Shown: one piece after another, positions 61,731-64,000 of the stretch | Layout: every line of letters starts with the position of its first letter | Numbering within the stretch: position 1 is the stretch's first letter | From: Odontocerum albicorne | Lineage: Eukaryota > Arthropoda > Insecta > Trichoptera > Odontoceridae | Length of the DNA: 64,000 nucleotides | Reading direction: 5' to 3' | Assembly: GCA_949825065.1 (NCBI GenBank) | Contig: OX463849.1 | Location: 35,979,199 to 36,043,198 of the forward strand | Notes under the pieces: generated by a model | Databases searched by the model: none | What the model was told of the DNA's origin: nothing | The model's input: the letters and a program-made list of their open reading frames with translations, nothing else | Made by a program: the position numbers and the translations under genes

Positions 61731-62733
61731 CAGGCTGTGGAGTCGGAAAAAAAAAAACACGACTCCGACTCCGATTCCTATATTTGCCAACAACACGACT
61801 CCGACTCAAAACTCCGACTCCACAACTCCGACTCAAAAAAGCTCAATTTTATCAGGTTGTTTCCTACCTTTGCATATAGCCATTTTTTCATGTTATAGGG
61901 ATAAAAATAAAACAAGATCAAACTTTAATAATTATTTATTAGAATTTAATAGAATTTATTCTTAAAAACAACATTGCTTCTATTAAATCTGTATTCGTAG
62001 AGGCTCTCAAATCAGAATTGAGAATTTTAAGAGCGGAAAATAACCGCTCTACGGATACTTGGGTTGGCGGTAATGCTGTAACGATCAATGCTGAATCTTT
62101 TACGATTTCTAGATACCGCTGTATTGCCATTTCAACATTTAACTTATAAGTTCGGTCAATTTTTTCCATTATTTTCAATGCATCATAAAATTCAATTTTA
62201 AATTTTGAAATAGAGTCTCCTTCATCTATATTGGGACTGTGATTCAAACGAGGACGTTTTAGTTTATCTTGTTCATTGAGATATTTTTCAAAATCGTCTT
62301 CAGATTCAGTGGTGTCGGATGAAGATGATGATACTTGGTGTACGCTGCCTGCTGTCGTCTCTTTTTCTAGTCGAAGGCCTTTCATACGAACGGTTAATTC
62401 AAACAGAGCGTTTTTAGCTCTATTTATTTGTTCTTCCGTCAATATGGATCGAACCATGGGGTTAACATAGATCCCAGCCAACAGAATTTTCTTTCGACGT
62501 GAGAAAGGAGACAAACACATTTTCGTAGACTTTATGCATTAAATGGATCTCGGTGATTCACCATATCGGCGCGACTTGCGCCTGCAAGTTTAATATTCGT
62601 GCACAATACACATTCATTATAATAATTTAAAAAAAAATGTATTTTAAATTTTAACGAAAAAGTAGTCGGAGTCGCTCGTTTTTTACGACTCCTACTCCGA
62701 CTCCGGCCCAAACACCGCGACTCCACAGCCCTG
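61731..62733 (-). mobile_element. hAT element, internally deleted, perfect 8-bp duplication
   Basis: 1,003 bp. The left end reads CAGGCTGTGGAGTCGG and the right end is the inverse, CGACTCCACAGCCCTG. The octamer CTTAAAAT flanks both sides exactly (61,723-61,730 and 62,734-62,741), the 8-bp duplication of hAT transposition. Subterminal CGACTCCGACTCC repeats lie inside both ends. Only the transposase C-terminal part is encoded, so this is a deletion derivative that would need a transposase from elsewhere. Confidence 0.9.
61939..62520 (-). CDS. hAT transposase C-terminal part, 193 aa
   Basis: Begins MCLSPFSRRKKILLAGIYVN; a Ser/Glu/Asp-rich linker (SSSSSDTTESEDDFEKYL) follows, then the hAT C-terminal dimerisation region: YLEIVKDSALIVTALPPTQV, SVERLFSALKILNSDLRAST, and LIEAMLFLRIN. 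The BED finger and the catalytic residues are absent, because most of the usual 600-residue protein has been deleted. An ATG opens the remaining frame and there are no internal stops, so it could make a dimerisation-only peptide, although expression is unknown. Confidence 0.8.
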   Translation of the reverse strand: MCLSPFSRRKKILLAGIYVNPMVRSILTEEQINRAKNALFELTVRMKGLRLEKETTAGSVHQVSSSSSDTTESEDDFEKYLNEQDKLKRPRLNHSPNIDEGDSISKFKIEFYDALKIMEKIDRTYKLNVEMAIQRYLEIVKDSALIVTALPPTQVSVERLFSALKILNSDLRASTNTDLIEAMLFLRINSIKF

Positions 62734-62741
62734 CTTAAAAT

Positions 62742-63474
62742 ACATCTCGACGAGTATATATTTGTCCTACCAAGTGTACAAATATGATTCAATGAAATAT
62801 CTTGAGTAAATCATTACTGAATCTTATGGACAGTTAAGTCAAAATGGACATGGTCTTGACTTCCCAGGCACAAATATATTTTTAATTTCATCTATTTTAT
62901 TTAACATATGTTTTTAATATAAATAAAAATAGTATATAAAGCTTGTTTTTTTCTCCAATTTTTTTACTACACATTTTTGTTATAATATTTGGACTTTATA
63001 CATCCTGTTCCACATTCGTACACCGAGATTCCAGTGATTTTTCATGAAGATCTCGGAAATAATCCTAATAAAGATTTTCTCAAAAATCTATTTAAATTTA
63101 CAAAAAACTCGCTAATGTATGACCTTAATATGTTGCCTGGTGTCACGATAAGGAGATTTACAGTGTCAGTCTAACTTGGCATACTCAACTCAAAAATACT
63201 TAAAAGTGAACATGCTGCAGAATAATTTAAAACCGATGATACAGATGACTGAGTGTGGAAATAGGTAGGTAAAAGATCAAAAATATAAAAATGTAAGTAG
63301 ACCCTGACAACTAGATGCAAAATAAAAAAAAATACGCTAAGGTGTATTGAGAATATGTCTCATTGTCATCTTATGGCGATATTTAGTTGCCAAGTGTCAA
63401 TTATTTACTATAATTTGTTTTCATTTGGCTGAACTTATCGTTGTACTCGTACATGTTAGTGTAATTTTGCATAC
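62742..63474. other. no gene supported; two coding-like scraps
   Basis: A plus-strand frame at 62,989-63,174 reads DFIHPVPHSYTEIPVIFHED and ends RRFTVSV; it has no ATG at its start and no acceptor before it. A minus-strand tail GSQDHVHFDLTVHKIQ and stop lies at 62,814-62,871. Either may be a pseudogene piece; neither is called. Confidence 0.3.
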
Positions 63475-63760
63475 ATACTTACCATCATGCCGTTTCCCTG
63501 TTGGAGAAGATTGGAGTGCCAGACTTGCCTATCGTTACAAACCTCTTTCGCCTCCTCTGCATCCATACTGTTACTCGTACAGCTCTTAAGATTTCTCTGA
63601 GTAAATTTACTTCTTTCAAAATATCATTCACTTGATCTGGCCATATTTTCCTTGGTCTTCTACCATGCTTTCAACTCATATTTGCATTGTATATTTGTTT
63701 TGTCAGTCATCATTTGTTGGCTCTACATGTCCAAACCATCTCAGAATAATGGCAAAATGG
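63475..63760 (-). mobile_element. RTE-like LINE 3' end (family A), antisense
   Basis: CCATCATGCCGTTTCCCTGT then TGGAGAAGATTGGAGTGCCA is the antisense 3' terminus. CCTCTGCATCCATACTG, CATTCACTTGATCTGGCC and ACCATCTCAGAATAAT follow in family order. It carries a TACTCGTA footprint at 63,572-63,579. Confidence 0.6.
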
Positions 63761-63799
63761 GTAAAATTCAATAAACAGTAGTTATCAAGTACTTTTATA

Positions 63800-64000
63800 A
63801 AAAGGAGATGATTGTGAGATAGATCCATGATGACATGTAAGAAACACTGGGATCATCGTTTCCATTTTATCCCAACTGTCAAAAAGTAGACAGCTGAATT
63901 CAAACATGGTCAAAAGACCATTGAAGATGACCATCAGATCGGAAAAACTTCAAGTCCACCACTCAGGAAAACATTGACAAAATATATGACATGACATGAC
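63800..64000 (+). pseudogene. mariner transposase fragment, cut by window end
   Basis: The plus strand reads TAEFKHGQKTIEDDHQIGKT in one frame and, after a frameshift, TTQENIDKIYDM at the end. This is the (W)xxEFKRGRxSxEDDxRxGRPxTSTTxENIxKIxDM segment of a mariner transposase N-terminal half. Stops and shifts are present. The element continues beyond the window. Confidence 0.55.

Noticed and set aside
62989..63174. 61-codon plus-strand exon
   Set aside because: No ATG at its start, a stop just upstream and no acceptor; no neighbouring exon in frame.

Overview
The window looks like nuclear DNA of an insect, most probably a moth or butterfly. It is very AT-rich, its genes are split by introns, and mobile DNA occupies most of it. 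The commonest repeat is an RTE-like LINE whose 3' ends carry a GCCTACCCC-type motif followed by GTATGTATG, a pattern I associate with Lepidoptera; mariner, hAT, piggyBac-like and tRNA-derived SINE copies are also present. The species assignment is inference.

Layout. Bases 1-35,900 hold no complete host gene that I can recognise, only a possible CpG-rich promoter near 1.2 kb. The rest is repeat wreckage: LINE pieces of several families in both orientations, SINEs, a 102-bp tandem array (9.2-9.7 kb), an apparently intact mariner (12.0-13.3 kb), a foldback mariner (18.0-18.8 kb), a hAT MITE (23.4 kb), a LINE with a SINE and a MITE nested inside it (29.3-31.1 kb), and a 200-N assembly gap (31.4 kb) whose two flanks are nearly identical. 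Bases 35,963-43,197 carry a five-exon gene for a small secreted protein of 169 residues that I do not recognise; its introns contain a TA microsatellite, a MITE and LINE/SINE/mariner fragments. Bases 45,643-45,851 form a near-perfect palindrome.

Two recognisable host genes follow, transcribed divergently. A nine-finger C2H2 zinc-finger protein (349 aa, three exons) lies on the minus strand at 47,068-49,001. The nucleolar protein LYAR (456 aa, two coding exons) lies on the plus strand at 56,858-61,261. A nearly intact I-type LINE (about 49.4-54.9 kb, minus strand) sits between them, and a decayed mariner lies inside the LYAR intron. Short copies of one local repeat, some inverted, lie near the 5' ends of both genes. 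Downstream of LYAR are a possible last exon of a convergent gene, an internally deleted hAT element with a perfect 8-bp target duplication, and LINE and mariner scraps up to the window end.

Most notable signal. The 8-mer TACTCGTA/TACGAGTA occurs at about 14 places. In a few places, comparison with a sister repeat copy suggests a 6-bp insertion at a TA. This matches the excision footprint known for Minos-type Tc1/mariner transposons, and suggests that a Minos-like element has repeatedly jumped out of this genome although no such element is visible here.
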